Shown: positions 33,447 through 43,231, counted from the stretch's first letter. The stretch: 53,857 nt of DNA from an uncultured Granulosicoccaceae bacterium (GCA_938005265.1 CALLOA010000131.1:1-53857); one strand, 5' to 3'. Notes: generated from the letters alone by a model not told the origin. Numbers and translations are program-made.

Positions 33447-34430
33447 ATGACATCTAAAGTGACATCACCATCAAACAAGTTTGCTAATCTGCTTGGTCGG
33501 ATTAACTACTTGTATCTTGACCCGCGTAACTGGCATGTGGCCATGGGCCTGTTCTTGCTCAAATGGTGGCACCTCCTGCTACCCTTTGGCTTGAAAGTCC
33601 GTTTTTGTAAAAACCTTGGTCTGCTTATTCATAAATTTGCCGATAAACGCAAAAGTGTTGCAAATACCAATGTGAGGATCTGTTTTCCCGAGCTATCCGG
33701 GCAGCAACGTCAGCAGTTTGTGCAGCGCAATTTCCAACATTGGACCGTTGCCATGCTTGAAACCGCCATGGGTTGGTTCGGTAAGGCCGGTGCTGCAACA
33801 GACAACTTACAGGTCATAGGTGCGGAACACTTTGAGGATGCCTGGCAACAGGGCAGGGGCGTGATATTACTGGGTGCGCATTTTTCAACCATTGATCTTG
33901 GCAGTACTTTATTCCGCCATCACTTCGGGCATGAAATTCCAGTGCATGCGGTCTACCGTGAACAGAAAAACTCGCTGTTCAACCATGTTATGAGAAAACA
34001 GCGCCGTCGCAATGCCAGCAGTGTTGTGTCTAAAACCAATATGCGTCAGATCGTTCGTCTGCTACGGCGTAAAGAGGTCGTCTGGTATGCGCCGGATCAT
34101 GATTTTGGTGAAAACAGCTCTGTGTTTGTTCCCTTTTTTGGTCATGTGGCGGCGACACTTACCACCACTTCCAAGCTTGCATCACTGAATCAGTCACCTG
34201 TGGTAATGATGAGCCACTACCGTCATGCCGATGATAAAGGTTATACCTTGAAGTTTTCAGAAGCGCTGCAGGATTTTCCGACGGGCGATGACATAAAAGA
34301 TGCAACTGCCGTGAATCAGATGATTCAGGAGGCTATCGAAGATGCACCGGAGCAATACATGTGGATTCACAAGCGTTTTAAAACGCAACCGGATTTACCC
34401 AGAAACAGCCTTTATGCCCAAAGCGAATAG
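33447..34430 (+). CDS. LpxL/HtrB-family lipid A acyltransferase-like protein
   Basis: A 327-residue inner-membrane-associated acyltransferase. An N-terminal hydrophobic anchor (about residues 30-50) is followed by the catalytic H-x4-D motif (His145-F-S-T-I-Asp150) and the conserved 'VVWYAPDHDFGENSSVFVPFFG' segment. The C-terminal 'QYMWIHKRFKTQP' is the family signature. These enzymes add a secondary laurate or myristate to lipid A precursors. Whether this is LpxL, LpxM or LpxP cannot be decided. The stop lies 5 bases from the end of the convergent dehydratase gene. Confidence 0.9.
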   Translation: MTSKVTSPSNKFANLLGRINYLYLDPRNWHVAMGLFLLKWWHLLLPFGLKVRFCKNLGLLIHKFADKRKSVANTNVRICFPELSGQQRQQFVQRNFQHWTVAMLETAMGWFGKAGAATDNLQVIGAEHFEDAWQQGRGVILLGAHFSTIDLGSTLFRHHFGHEIPVHAVYREQKNSLFNHVMRKQRRRNASSVVSKTNMRQIVRLLRRKEVVWYAPDHDFGENSSVFVPFFGHVAATLTTTSKLASLNQSPVVMMSHYRHADDKGYTLKFSEALQDFPTGDDIKDATAVNQMIQEAIEDAPEQYMWIHKRFKTQPDLPRNSLYAQSE

Positions 34431-34435
34431 CCTTA

Positions 34436-36190
34436 TTAGTAGATGGGCGGTTCGGCCACAGCATCTCCAAAGTCGGTTTGCAGAAAGTCAAAATCACAAC
34501 CTTCCGGTGCCTGGCTGATGTGGCGTGAGAACATGTAACCAAAGCCACGATGATAGCGCGGCTCCGGTTCAATACGTGAGGCGCGCCTACGTTCAATTTC
34601 TGCATCTGCCACATCCATTTGCAAGGAACGTTGCTCAACGTCAATGCTGATCATGTCACCGCTTTCAACCAGCGCAAGGTTACCGCCGACAAATGCTTCG
34701 GGAGCTACGTGCAGCGCGCAAGCGCCATAACTGGTGCCGCTCATGCGAGCATCGGAGATACGTAACATATCCCGCACACCTTGTTTCACCAGCTTGGTCG
34801 GTATCGGTAACATACCCCATTCAGGCATACCTGGCCCGCCCAGCGGGCCGGCGTTTCGTAAAATAAGCACGGTGTTTTCGTCTGCTTCGATTTGTTCGTC
34901 ATCGATTGCAGCTTTCATCTCCGGATAGCTGTCGAAAACCAGTGCAGGGCCGGTGTGTTTCAGAAATTTGGTGTTCATCGCTGATACTTTCATAACACAG
35001 CCATCGGGTGCCAGATTGCCTTTGAGCACCACCAGTGCGCCGGAAGGGTAGATAGGGTTGTCGATGCTTCGAATAACATCATCGTTGTAGACGCGCGCGG
35101 TTTCAATGTTCTTGCCCAGTGTTTCTCCGTTGACTGTCAGGCAATCTGCATGTAAGTGCTTTTCTATATTTTTCAACATGGCACGTAAACCACCAGCGTA
35201 GTAAAAATCTTCCATCAGGTATGTGTCGCCGTTGGGCCTGACATTGGCAATTACCGGTACCTGCCGTCCGATACGATCAAAATCTTCAAGCCCTATGTCA
35301 AATCCCGCACGCCTGCCCATAGCCACTACATGAACGATTGCGTTGGTTGAACACCCCATCGCCATAGCAGCGGCAATCCCGTTTTCAAATGATTTGCGGC
35401 TTAGAAAGTCTGATGGCTTGTAGTCTTCCCATGCCATATCTACAATTCGGCGCCCCACCTGTGTTGCCATTCTGGTGTGGTTGGCGTCCGGTGCTGGAAT
35501 GGAGGCAGCGCCGGGCAGGGTAAACCCTATTGACTCTGCAATTGAAGTCATGGTGCTGGCCGTGCCCATGGTCATGCAGTGCCCGTGTGATCGGGCAATT
35601 CCCTGCTCGACTTCGTTCCAGTCCTCCTCAGTGATATTGCCCGCTCGCAACTCATCCCAGTACTTCCAGGAGTCCGAACCACTGCCAAGAGGGGTGCCTT
35701 TCCAGTTGCCGCGTAGCATCGGGCCTGCCGGGAAATAGATGCTGGGCAGATTCATGCTTAGCGCGCCCATTACGAGTGCTGGAGTAGTCTTGTCACATCC
35801 ACCCATTAACACCACGCCATCAATGGGGTAGCTGCGAACGACTTCTTCACATTCCATGGCTAGAAGATTTCTGTGCAGCATTGCTGAGGGTTTATGGAAT
35901 ACTTCAGACAAAGTCATTGCCGGCAGTTCTACCGGGAAGCCACCTGCTTGTAGTACACCGTTTTTTATCCAGTCAACGCGGTCCTTAAAGTGAACATGGC
36001 ATTGATTGATCTCTGACCAAGTGTTGATAATGCCAATGACCGGCTTACCATTCCAGTTTTCGGGATCATGGCCAATCTGCATGGCTCTGGATCGGTGGCC
36101 AAATGAACGTAAATCTGGACGACCAAACCATTTGTAGCTACGTAGCTCTTCGTAGCTTTTCTTTTTACCCGGCTGGTATTGATAAGTCAT
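34436..36190 (-). CDS. IlvD/Edd-family sugar-acid dehydratase (L-arabinonate dehydratase-like)
   Basis: A 584-residue Fe-S dehydratase. The cluster cysteines are in the expected places: Cys64 (NQCHVHF), Cys132 (GGCDKTTPA) and Cys205 (HGHCMTMGT). 'IINTWSEINQCH', the 'GTASTM' motif and 'DARMSGTSYGACALHVAPEA' match the pentonate/hexonate branch (L-arabinonate dehydratase, EC 4.2.1.25, is the best match to my memory) rather than dihydroxy-acid dehydratase IlvD or phosphogluconate dehydratase Edd. It would convert a sugar acid to a 2-keto-3-deoxy acid. No aldolase or sugar dehydrogenase lies next to it in the window. It has its own leader of over 200 bases before the upstream radical SAM gene. Confidence 0.87.
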   Translation of the reverse strand: MTYQYQPGKKKSYEELRSYKWFGRPDLRSFGHRSRAMQIGHDPENWNGKPVIGIINTWSEINQCHVHFKDRVDWIKNGVLQAGGFPVELPAMTLSEVFHKPSAMLHRNLLAMECEEVVRSYPIDGVVLMGGCDKTTPALVMGALSMNLPSIYFPAGPMLRGNWKGTPLGSGSDSWKYWDELRAGNITEEDWNEVEQGIARSHGHCMTMGTASTMTSIAESIGFTLPGAASIPAPDANHTRMATQVGRRIVDMAWEDYKPSDFLSRKSFENGIAAAMAMGCSTNAIVHVVAMGRRAGFDIGLEDFDRIGRQVPVIANVRPNGDTYLMEDFYYAGGLRAMLKNIEKHLHADCLTVNGETLGKNIETARVYNDDVIRSIDNPIYPSGALVVLKGNLAPDGCVMKVSAMNTKFLKHTGPALVFDSYPEMKAAIDDEQIEADENTVLILRNAGPLGGPGMPEWGMLPIPTKLVKQGVRDMLRISDARMSGTSYGACALHVAPEAFVGGNLALVESGDMISIDVEQRSLQMDVADAEIERRRASRIEPEPRYHRGFGYMFSRHISQAPEGCDFDFLQTDFGDAVAEPPIY

Positions 36191-36415
36191 GGTTAATGAT
36201 TCCTTGTATTGGGCATTGTGATCGCTCCGATGTTAACTCACCGTAAAGGAAAGTTTAATCTATCGTAGTCAGCTTGTTGTTCCGACACTGCGCGGTTGGC
36301 CGTAGCAGCAGGCTCTGCCAGCTTTCTGAGATCCGCCTGTCGCAACCGAATACCATGTCTATGTTATATCTGAAAATTCGCACTCAGTACCGCTTTTGTT
36401 TGACGTGGTAATTCA

Positions 36416-37504
36416 TTAAAACAAACTTAACTGATCCGACAGAGCCGCCGGGTTGAATTGCGCCGGGTCGAGATTTTTCAATCTGTCCCGCAAGTCCAGT
36501 TTTTTTCTGGCCAGCCTGAAACGCTGCGCGATTAGCCCGGCAAATTCTCCTGTGCCGGTCATTCTACTGCCAAATTCAGCGTTGTAACTTTTGCCACCAC
36601 GTGATGCCCGTATGGCTTTCATCACCCGCTCGGCTCTATCCGGATAGTGTGTGGCAAGCCATTCAGTCCATAATTCTGTCACCTCATGTGGCAATCGTAA
36701 AAATACATAGCCTGCTGAAACAGCGCCAGCTTCTTTGCAAGCTGCCAGTATGTTTTCAATCTCATTATCATTGATAAACGGAATAACGGGTGCCACCAGC
36801 ACACCTGTGGGAATGCCCGCTTCGGAAAGTTTTGCGATTGTCTCAAGTCGGCGATGCGGGGCACTGGCTCGTGGTTCCAGCTTGCGGGAAAGCGTGGCAT
36901 CAAGCGTTGTTACGCTAATAACTACATTGGCCAGATATCGCTTAGCCATAGCGCTGAGAATATCAATGTCTCGCCTGACTAATGAAGATTTGGTGACTAT
37001 AGTGACCGGATGCCTCGCCTTTTGGAGAACAGTCAGGATATCGCGGGTTATTTCAAGTTCGCGCTCGACGGGTTGATAGCAATCGGTGTTGGGGCTTAAT
37101 GCGATGGTGTCGCAATGGTATGACGCCTTTTGCAATTCGCTGGCGAGCAGAGCAGCAGCATCGTGCTTCACCATGATTCTGGTTTCAAAGTCGATGCCTG
37201 CTGACATGCCCAGGTATGTATGAGTGGGTCTTGCGAAACAATAACTGCAGCCATGTTCGCAGCCGCGATAGGGGTTGATTGATCTGTCAAAACGTATGTC
37301 AGGCGAGTTATTGTAAGCAATCACACTTCTGGCCGCGTCTGGCAGTTGCTCAGTGTGGACTTTGGCTGTGTGCGGGTCATACTCCCAGCCATCATCGATA
37401 GACTCGGTGACTTGTTTCTCGAAGCGGCCTGCGCGGTTGCTTTGAGCGCCACGGCCTTTGATGGGCTTGCTAGCTGTTTTCACAATGTACTCTGATCCCG
37501 CCAT
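36416..37504 (-). CDS. PA0069-family radical SAM protein
   Basis: A 362-residue radical-SAM enzyme whose 'NPYRGCEHGCSYCFARP' segment carries the [4Fe-4S] motif C-x3-C-x2-C (Cys82, Cys86, Cys89). The start 'IKGRGAQSNRAGRFE' and 'LSPNTDCYQPVERELEITR' are characteristic of the PA0069/Rv2578c family, related to spore photoproduct lyase. The biological reaction is not known to me. Length is typical. The gene is monocistronic and lies behind the dehydratase gene on the same strand with a 225-base gap. Confidence 0.88.
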   Translation of the reverse strand: MAGSEYIVKTASKPIKGRGAQSNRAGRFEKQVTESIDDGWEYDPHTAKVHTEQLPDAARSVIAYNNSPDIRFDRSINPYRGCEHGCSYCFARPTHTYLGMSAGIDFETRIMVKHDAAALLASELQKASYHCDTIALSPNTDCYQPVERELEITRDILTVLQKARHPVTIVTKSSLVRRDIDILSAMAKRYLANVVISVTTLDATLSRKLEPRASAPHRRLETIAKLSEAGIPTGVLVAPVIPFINDNEIENILAACKEAGAVSAGYVFLRLPHEVTELWTEWLATHYPDRAERVMKAIRASRGGKSYNAEFGSRMTGTGEFAGLIAQRFRLARKKLDLRDRLKNLDPAQFNPAALSDQLSLF

Positions 37505-37839
37505 GAAACGATGTTAGCGCATGCTGATGCCGGGAAGTACTAACTTTTCGGATTGTCTCAACTCCCTGGCCTGTTGCAGGAATGGTTTGATGGGGTGAAT
37601 TCAGCTCAACTCGCGTATAATGTCGAGACACAGGCTGGTCGTAGAGCCAGGCTGGGCGACTGCCGCCGCGTCTCAGGGCGCGAACCCAGGGCGCGAACCC
37701 GACTTTGCGGGCGGCATGTTTTGTGGCCTGAGATTCCGAGGCTGGCTAACGAATGTGTCGTTGCCAACCACACAAATTCTGTCAAATTCTGTTTAAGTCA
37801 GTTTCATTAATAAGTCAGACCCATTAAAAACACAATTCC
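37505..37839. other. Intergenic region with a small direct repeat
   Basis: No convincing gene in 335 bases. CAGGGCGCGAACC is repeated directly near 37676-37701. A perfect TATAAT stands at 37616-37621 but no good -35 lies 16-18 bases before it. The stretch is the likely leader of the 2Fe-2S subunit gene at 37840, which has no strong ribosome site. Confidence 0.4.
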
Positions 37840-38316
37840 ATGACGGTAGAAGTTTCACTAACTATTAACGGTAAACCTGTCAGTGCGCAGATTGAAGAGC
37901 GTACCTTGCTGGTTAATTTTTTGCGCGATCATCTCGACATGACAGGAACCCATGTGGGGTGTGATACCAGTCAGTGCGGTGCCTGCGTGGTTCATGTTAA
38001 TGGCCGCTCTGTCAAAGCCTGTACGTTGCTGGTTGCGCAGCTCGAAGGAGCAAACGTTACAACTATTGAAGGCCTGGCAACAGCAGAAGATAAATTACAC
38101 CCCATGCAGGAGGCGTTTCGCAGCAATCATGGATTGCAGTGCGGGTTTTGTACGCCAGGCATGGTCATGAGTGCGATTGATCTGGTGAATCAGAGCCCTG
38201 ATCCGAGTGAAGAACAAGTGCGGGACTGGCTGGAGGGAAATCTGTGTCGCTGCACGGGCTACCAGAATATCGTCAAATCGATTCTTGATGGCGCCAAAAT
38301 GATGAGACAGGCCTGA
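37840..38316 (+). CDS. Molybdenum hydroxylase 2Fe-2S subunit (CoxS/XdhC-type small subunit)
   Basis: A complete small subunit of the xanthine-oxidase family (158 residues). The plant-type ferredoxin cluster ligands are Cys41, Cys46, Cys49 and Cys61 (CDTSQCGAC). The second cluster uses Cys101, Cys104, Cys136 and Cys138 (CGFCTPG and CRCTGY). It passes electrons between the molybdopterin and FAD subunits. Its usual partners are not adjacent: a DUF3127 gene and an MFS gene follow on the same strand. A large and an FAD subunit on the same strand lie 12 kb downstream (50178, 52589), and this could be their missing small subunit. Confidence 0.9.
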   Translation: MTVEVSLTINGKPVSAQIEERTLLVNFLRDHLDMTGTHVGCDTSQCGACVVHVNGRSVKACTLLVAQLEGANVTTIEGLATAEDKLHPMQEAFRSNHGLQCGFCTPGMVMSAIDLVNQSPDPSEEQVRDWLEGNLCRCTGYQNIVKSILDGAKMMRQA

Positions 38317-38380
38317 TAGCACTTTCCAGAAATTTTAGTTGCGTTAAAAAAACAAACAGATTACTCAGCAGGGGATATCA

Positions 38381-38767
38381 GTGACCTACCAGGCAGAAGG
38401 CGTACTGCACAAAATATTTGATGAAGAACAGAAATCTGACCGCTTCAAAGCGCGGGAATTTGTCATAGAAACCGAGGATCAATATCCGCAGATGATCAAA
38501 TTCCAGCTGGTCAATGATAAATGTGACCTGGCTAATGGATACAATGAAGGTGATCGCGTCAAAGTCAGTTTTGATCTTCGCGGTCGTGAATGGCAAGGCA
38601 AATACTTTACTAACTTGCAGGCCTGGAAAATTGAAAATGCCGGTGCTGAATCCGCTTCCGGTCAATCAGGTTCTGCGAGCCAGAGCCCGGCTGCGGCGGC
38701 CCCCAGCGCTACGACCCAGGATTCGTCCAAATCACAGGTGGACTTCGACGACGACATTCCTTTTTGA
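38381..38767 (+). CDS. DUF3127 protein with SSB-like C-terminal tip
   Basis: A 128-residue protein. Residues 1-85 follow DUF3127, a family I associate mainly with Bacteroidetes and predicted to have an OB-fold ('GVLHKIFDEEQKSDRFKAREFVIET', '..GDRVKVSFDLRGREW'). A Ser/Ala/Gln-rich linker of about 35 residues leads to the tip D-F-D-D-D-I-P-F, the same acidic/hydrophobic end that single-stranded-DNA-binding protein uses to recruit repair and replication partners. It is probably an SSB-like nucleic-acid-binding protein. The start is GTG 38381 with AGGGGA upstream. Possible horizontal origin. It lies between a 2Fe-2S subunit gene and an MFS gene with no obvious functional link. Confidence 0.85.
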   Translation: MTYQAEGVLHKIFDEEQKSDRFKAREFVIETEDQYPQMIKFQLVNDKCDLANGYNEGDRVKVSFDLRGREWQGKYFTNLQAWKIENAGAESASGQSGSASQSPAAAAPSATTQDSSKSQVDFDDDIPF

Positions 38768-38859
38768 AGCAATCTGCGTCAGATAAGCTTCTTCCAATCC
38801 TTATAAAACATCACTGGTGAATTCCTTGTGAAGCAACATTGCTGCAAGACTGAGCCAAC

Positions 38860-40038
38860 TTGAAACCGGACTCCTTAAGAGAGCTGCTGCCTTTGCTGCT
38901 GGCAGTGGCAGTTATCGGCTCCAATTCTCTATCTCTTGGCCCGATTGCGCCGGGCATTGCTGTTGAACTGGGAACATCGGTTGAAAGGGTGCTTTACGGC
39001 TCGGCAAGCTATGGTCTGGGTACCGGTCTGGCAGCATTGTTACTGGCTCGCTGGATTGATCGTTTTGGTGCCGTGCGCGTGTTGCGCATTACCTTTCTGC
39101 TGTTGTTTACAGCACTGCTGGGTTGCGCTTTGTCTCCCGGAATTGTTCTGCTTGTCTTAACCCAACTGATAGCCGGTATTGCGGCCGGTGTCGCGTTGCC
39201 AGCGGTCTATGCACAGGCAGCGCTTATGGCGCCACCTGGGTATGAAAGCAGAATTTTGGGGCGTGTACTCGTTGGATGGACCATCAGCATGGTGGGAGGG
39301 GTCAGTCTGGCTGCCATGCTGGCTGATCTAGCCGGCTGGCGTAGTGTCTATCTAACTATCGCCGGGTTGGCGCTGCTTGTGCTCTACCTTTTTCATCGCA
39401 TGCTTGCTGTAGCAAACGAATCAACGATGCCTGTGCAAGGTTCGATTGCGCCTTCGCCTTTGAACGCTTTCAATGTACCTGGTGTGCCTTTGTTGTTGCT
39501 TATGGTTGCGCTATACATGATGAGCTTTTACGCCAGCTACGGCTTTGTTGGTGACTATGTAGTGCACACTCTGAATTATCCGCTCAGTGCTAACGCATGG
39601 GTGGTGGTGGCTTATGGTTCGGGCTTTGGTATTGCAGCTCTGTTTGATGCGCAGATAGATCGCTACAACCCGATTCTGGCGACACCGGTTACGCTGCTGT
39701 TGCTGGCCGCTGTTTATATCGCTCTTTTTATATCGGACAGCTATCAGGCATTGGTGGCATTGGCTTTTGTCTGGGGGCTCATGAATCACTTGGCGCTGAA
39801 TGTGTTAATCGCGCGGCTGAGTGCTGCTGATCCAAAGCAACGAGGGACGGTGCTGGGGCTTTATAGTGGCATCACTTATCTTTGTATGAGTCTCGCCACG
39901 TTGATAGCCGGAGTTTTTTATGCCGTGAGTGGTTGGCCGGTATTGAATGTCGTGGCGGCATGTCTGTGCGCAGTTGCGGCTCTACTTGCATTTCCGCAAG
40001 CGAAGCTGCACTGGTCGACGAAGGAGGCGCGCCAATAG
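38860..40038 (+). CDS. MFS transporter
   Basis: A 392-residue major-facilitator protein with about twelve helices. 'LLARWIDRFGAVRVLR' after the second helix is the A-motif, and 'YAQAALMAPPGYESRILGRV' follows the fourth. It resembles sugar-efflux or arabinose-polymer-type exporters (AraJ-like), but the substrate is open. The start is uncertain: an in-frame stop at 38851-38853 rules out an earlier one, and TTG 38860 is the first usable codon, without a clear ribosome site. It converges on the molybdenum hydroxylase large-subunit gene with a 24-base gap. Confidence 0.83.
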   Translation: MKPDSLRELLPLLLAVAVIGSNSLSLGPIAPGIAVELGTSVERVLYGSASYGLGTGLAALLLARWIDRFGAVRVLRITFLLLFTALLGCALSPGIVLLVLTQLIAGIAAGVALPAVYAQAALMAPPGYESRILGRVLVGWTISMVGGVSLAAMLADLAGWRSVYLTIAGLALLVLYLFHRMLAVANESTMPVQGSIAPSPLNAFNVPGVPLLLLMVALYMMSFYASYGFVGDYVVHTLNYPLSANAWVVVAYGSGFGIAALFDAQIDRYNPILATPVTLLLLAAVYIALFISDSYQALVALAFVWGLMNHLALNVLIARLSAADPKQRGTVLGLYSGITYLCMSLATLIAGVFYAVSGWPVLNVVAACLCAVAALLAFPQAKLHWSTKEARQ

Positions 40039-40062
40039 CGTGGTGGGCTTGTCTGGCCGGGC

Positions 40063-42396
40063 CTACTGCTGTTTATCGCGCAGTGCCTGCCAGACTTTTT
40101 GTGGTGTGTAGGGCATATCAATCGGCCCGACTCCCTGGCTACGCAAGGCATGCATCATGGCGTTGGATATAGCGGGTAGCGAGCCGGAGCATCCTGATTC
40201 GCCCACTCCTTTTGCTCCCAACTCGTTCAATGCTGTTGGGACAGGGTGCGAACCAATCCTGAACTCGTCGATAGAGCCTGCACGCGGCATTGCGTAGTCA
40301 ATGAAACTACCGCTTAACAGTTGCCCCGAATTGTCATAAACCACTTCCTCATTGAAGGCCTGGCCGACACCTTGTACTACGCCGCCATGAATCTGGCCTT
40401 CCACCATGACAGGATTAACCACATTGCCCAGATCGTCAACGGCTGTGTAAGTTACTACACGAGAAACACCGGTTTCAGGGTTGATTTCAATTTCGGCCAG
40501 ATGACAGCCGTTGGGGTAGTTGGCGCCTGTGACGGTATCTGCTTCGGTATCGAACGGGTGGGCGGTATCACCGTCAGGTCTTAGCTGGGCCGCCAGTTCA
40601 GTAAGAGTGATGCCGGCATTGTCTGTGGTTTTGAACACGCCGTTCTCAAAAGACAGTGTCGATTCATCAGCTTGAAGTGCTTGCGCTGCCAATGGCGTTG
40701 CAATCCGGATAATCTTGTCAGCCAGGTTTCTGAATGCTGAACCTGTGCCATAGAGTGAGCGCGAACCGCCAGTGCCATTGCCGACAAGATTTTTGCTTGC
40801 GTCTCCAGCGGTAAACCCGATCAGGTTTTGAGCGATGCCCAATCTTTCACCGACAATTTGTGCAAACGCAGTTTCGTGCCCCTGGCCCGATGGGCCACTG
40901 ACGCCATAGAGTTGCAAGGTGCCGTTAGCTTCAAAACGGCAGGAAACCTGGTCTTTGGGTGCGCCACCAGCTCCAGACTTCTCTATATAGTACCCAACCC
41001 CGATACCCCGCAGCAGTCCTTTGGAGTGGGCTAATTCTGCGCGTGCGGGAAAATCCTCGTACTGCGCAAGTTCCAGCGCTTTATCCAGCACAGAGTGAAA
41101 ATCGCCACAATCGTATTCCGACCCGTTGGCAGTAGCATAGGGGAATTCGTGAGTGGCAATGAAATTCTGTTTTCTAAAGGCAATCGCATCGAGGCCAAAT
41201 TCAGCACACGCGTGATCAATCAGACGTTCTATTGCAAAAGCGATATCGGGTCGGCCAGCACCACGGTAGGCGGAAACCGGAAGCGCGTTGGTCCATACCA
41301 GTTTTGATTGCATGGATAAGGCCGGTACGCGATAAGCACCACCCATTGTGACCCAAAGATTATTGGTGCCGATAAAGCCTCCGAAATAAGCATTGTAGGC
41401 ACCTAGATCGACGATATCGCTGAATCGGATAGCAGTGATGTTGTAATCAGCATCAAGCGCCAGCTCACCCTGCAATTCAAGCCCACGACCATGCCACTCG
41501 CCGATAAACAGTTCTGAACGCGAGGCAACCCATTTGACCGGCTTTTCCAGTTTACGGCATGCCAGTACAGCCAGCGCGGCTTCCGGGTATGCGCCGGAAC
41601 GTACACCAAAAGAGCCGCCCACATCCTCGGCGATCACGTCCAGCTCGTCTGAACCGATGCCGGTGATTGCGCTTAAAGCGCCGCGCATTCCATTCAGGCC
41701 TTGCATGGGTGTGTAAACCCGTGTAATTCCACTCGCCGGATCATGCTGCGCACCGCAGGCGCGTGGTTCCATTGGTGCACCGATCAGTCGCTGGCTCTTG
41801 ATAGTAAGTGCGGTGGTATGTGCCGCCTTGTCGAACGCAGCATCAGTCGCTGTTTTATCACCGTGTTCAAAGTGCAGCGAGAGGTTACTTTCAGTGCCTT
41901 CATGTAATAAAGGTGCATCATCTGCCAATGCCTTGTGAGGGTTTGAGGCAACCGGTAATTCCTTGTATTCAATGCTGGCCAGGGCTGCGGCATCTTCAGC
42001 TGCCAGTTTTGTGCTGGCCACAACCATGGCAATGGGTTGTCCGACAAAGCAGACTTTTTTATCCGCCAGTATTGGCAATCCGTGTTTGATTGCCAGCGTT
42101 CCATCAGTTGACTTCAGATCCGGCCCCGTCGGAATGGTATTGAACCCTGCTGCCGCAACATCTGCGGCAGTCAGTACACACACTACACCCGGTGAAGCTT
42201 TTGTGGCAGCAAGATCGATAGAGGTTATGTCTGCATGTGCCACATCTGATCGAATCATGGCCGCATGTAGCTGCCCCTCAAGGTGCCAGTCGGCGGTGAA
42301 TTTACCGGTGCCTGTAATCAGGCGGTAGTCTTCATGGCGCAGTAAGCCATCGGGAAGCGTTTGCTCAGGTTGTTGCCGGGTGTTATCTGTCATCAC
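40063..42396 (-). CDS. Molybdenum hydroxylase large (molybdopterin) subunit, form II CoxL-like
   Basis: A full-length (777 residues) molybdopterin-binding subunit of the xanthine oxidase/aldehyde oxidase family. The active-site loop reads A-Y-R-G-A-G-R (376-382). This is the form II pattern, not the A-Y-x-C-S-F-R loop of true CO dehydrogenase, so CO oxidation is unlikely. The catalytic Glu is present near the end (G-V-G-E-S-G), and 'GGSFG' lies at about 260-264. Possible substrates are aldehydes, purines or N-heterocycles. It follows the 2Fe-2S subunit gene by 45 bases on the same strand. No FAD subunit is encoded in this pair. Confidence 0.9.
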   Translation of the reverse strand: MMTDNTRQQPEQTLPDGLLRHEDYRLITGTGKFTADWHLEGQLHAAMIRSDVAHADITSIDLAATKASPGVVCVLTAADVAAAGFNTIPTGPDLKSTDGTLAIKHGLPILADKKVCFVGQPIAMVVASTKLAAEDAAALASIEYKELPVASNPHKALADDAPLLHEGTESNLSLHFEHGDKTATDAAFDKAAHTTALTIKSQRLIGAPMEPRACGAQHDPASGITRVYTPMQGLNGMRGALSAITGIGSDELDVIAEDVGGSFGVRSGAYPEAALAVLACRKLEKPVKWVASRSELFIGEWHGRGLELQGELALDADYNITAIRFSDIVDLGAYNAYFGGFIGTNNLWVTMGGAYRVPALSMQSKLVWTNALPVSAYRGAGRPDIAFAIERLIDHACAEFGLDAIAFRKQNFIATHEFPYATANGSEYDCGDFHSVLDKALELAQYEDFPARAELAHSKGLLRGIGVGYYIEKSGAGGAPKDQVSCRFEANGTLQLYGVSGPSGQGHETAFAQIVGERLGIAQNLIGFTAGDASKNLVGNGTGGSRSLYGTGSAFRNLADKIIRIATPLAAQALQADESTLSFENGVFKTTDNAGITLTELAAQLRPDGDTAHPFDTEADTVTGANYPNGCHLAEIEINPETGVSRVVTYTAVDDLGNVVNPVMVEGQIHGGVVQGVGQAFNEEVVYDNSGQLLSGSFIDYAMPRAGSIDEFRIGSHPVPTALNELGAKGVGESGCSGSLPAISNAMMHALRSQGVGPIDMPYTPQKVWQALRDKQQ

Positions 42397-42441
42397 TGTG
42401 TCTCTACACTGTCCTGGTGTATCAAGAATGGCTGTGTTGTC

Positions 42442-42993
42442 TTATGAATCTGAGTCATTAGTAGCAGCACACAACTCAGCTGCCCGTTGCACAGCTCGTT
42501 CGATATTGATATAGCCGGTACATCGACACAGGTTTCCCTCTAATCCATGTTGAATGGCGCGGGCGTCGGGTGACTTCTGGTTTTTTAACAGATCAACGGT
42601 TGCCATGATCATACCTGGAGTGCAAAAACCGCATTGCAAGGCATGGCACTCGGAAAAGGCCTTTTGCACCGGGTGCAATTCGCCGTTGCTTGCCAGCCCT
42701 TCAATTGTGGTTACCGAGCATCCGTCAGCCTGTGCTGTCAGCATGGTGCAAGACTTGACCGCGGCATTGTCCAGAAGCACGGTGCAACAGCCGCACTGAC
42801 TGGTATCGCAGCCGATGTGAGTGCCTGTCAGATCCAGTGTATCCCTTAAGGTGTCAGCAAGAAGAGCGCGATCTTCTACCTTCAGCTGCTGACTCTTGCC
42901 ATTTACTTTTAATGTTACTTCGATCAAGGTTTTCTCGCATTTGCGCTGCATTGCCTTATTGTCACGCGCCCCTCTTGATCTGGCAAGAAGCAT
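42442..42993 (-). CDS. Molybdenum hydroxylase 2Fe-2S subunit (CoxS-type)
   Basis: A complete small subunit. Cluster I ligands are Cys62, Cys67, Cys70 and Cys82 (CDTSQCGCC); cluster II ligands are Cys121, Cys124, Cys156 and Cys158 (CGFCTPG, CRCTGY). Its start is uncertain: the frame opens at 42993, but the first 14-20 residues are not family-like, and ATG 42951 (MQRKCEK) or a later codon may be used. It is the first gene of a two-gene operon with the large subunit at 40063-42396. It resembles the other small subunit (37840) closely, so the two probably arose by duplication. Confidence 0.9.
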   Translation of the reverse strand: MLLARSRGARDNKAMQRKCEKTLIEVTLKVNGKSQQLKVEDRALLADTLRDTLDLTGTHIGCDTSQCGCCTVLLDNAAVKSCTMLTAQADGCSVTTIEGLASNGELHPVQKAFSECHALQCGFCTPGMIMATVDLLKNQKSPDARAIQHGLEGNLCRCTGYINIERAVQRAAELCAATNDSDS

Positions 42994-43038
42994 TTCAAAC
43001 CCGATTTTTGTTGCATATTGACAATTTTTTAACGGGCA

Positions 43039-43046
43039 AACCGGTT
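43039..43046. promoter_or_regulatory. AACCGGTT palindrome upstream of the small/large subunit operon
   Basis: An 8-bp palindrome within AAACCGGTTAAA, about 45 bases upstream of the frame start at 42993. The same octamer (within AAACCGGTT) lies upstream of the other large subunit at 50159-50166. It could be a shared regulator site; see the finding. Confidence 0.3.
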
Positions 43047-43231
43047 AAATGTCATGAAATTACGGTATTTCCATCGAAATGACCACGCCAATGATTGATA
43101 ATCGGGCGTAAGCGTAGTGCCAGGCTAGTCTCTAGCGTCAATTACGTGTCCAACCCGGCCTGTATGCATGCCGGCTACTCGAACGATGTATTGCTCGTTG
43201 TCAGGGCGAGAAAACATCTGGAAACACACGA

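Noticed and set aside
37616..37621. Promoter for the 2Fe-2S subunit gene based on TATAAT
   Set aside because: No acceptable -35 element 16-18 bases upstream and over 200 bases to the gene; noted only in the gap entry.
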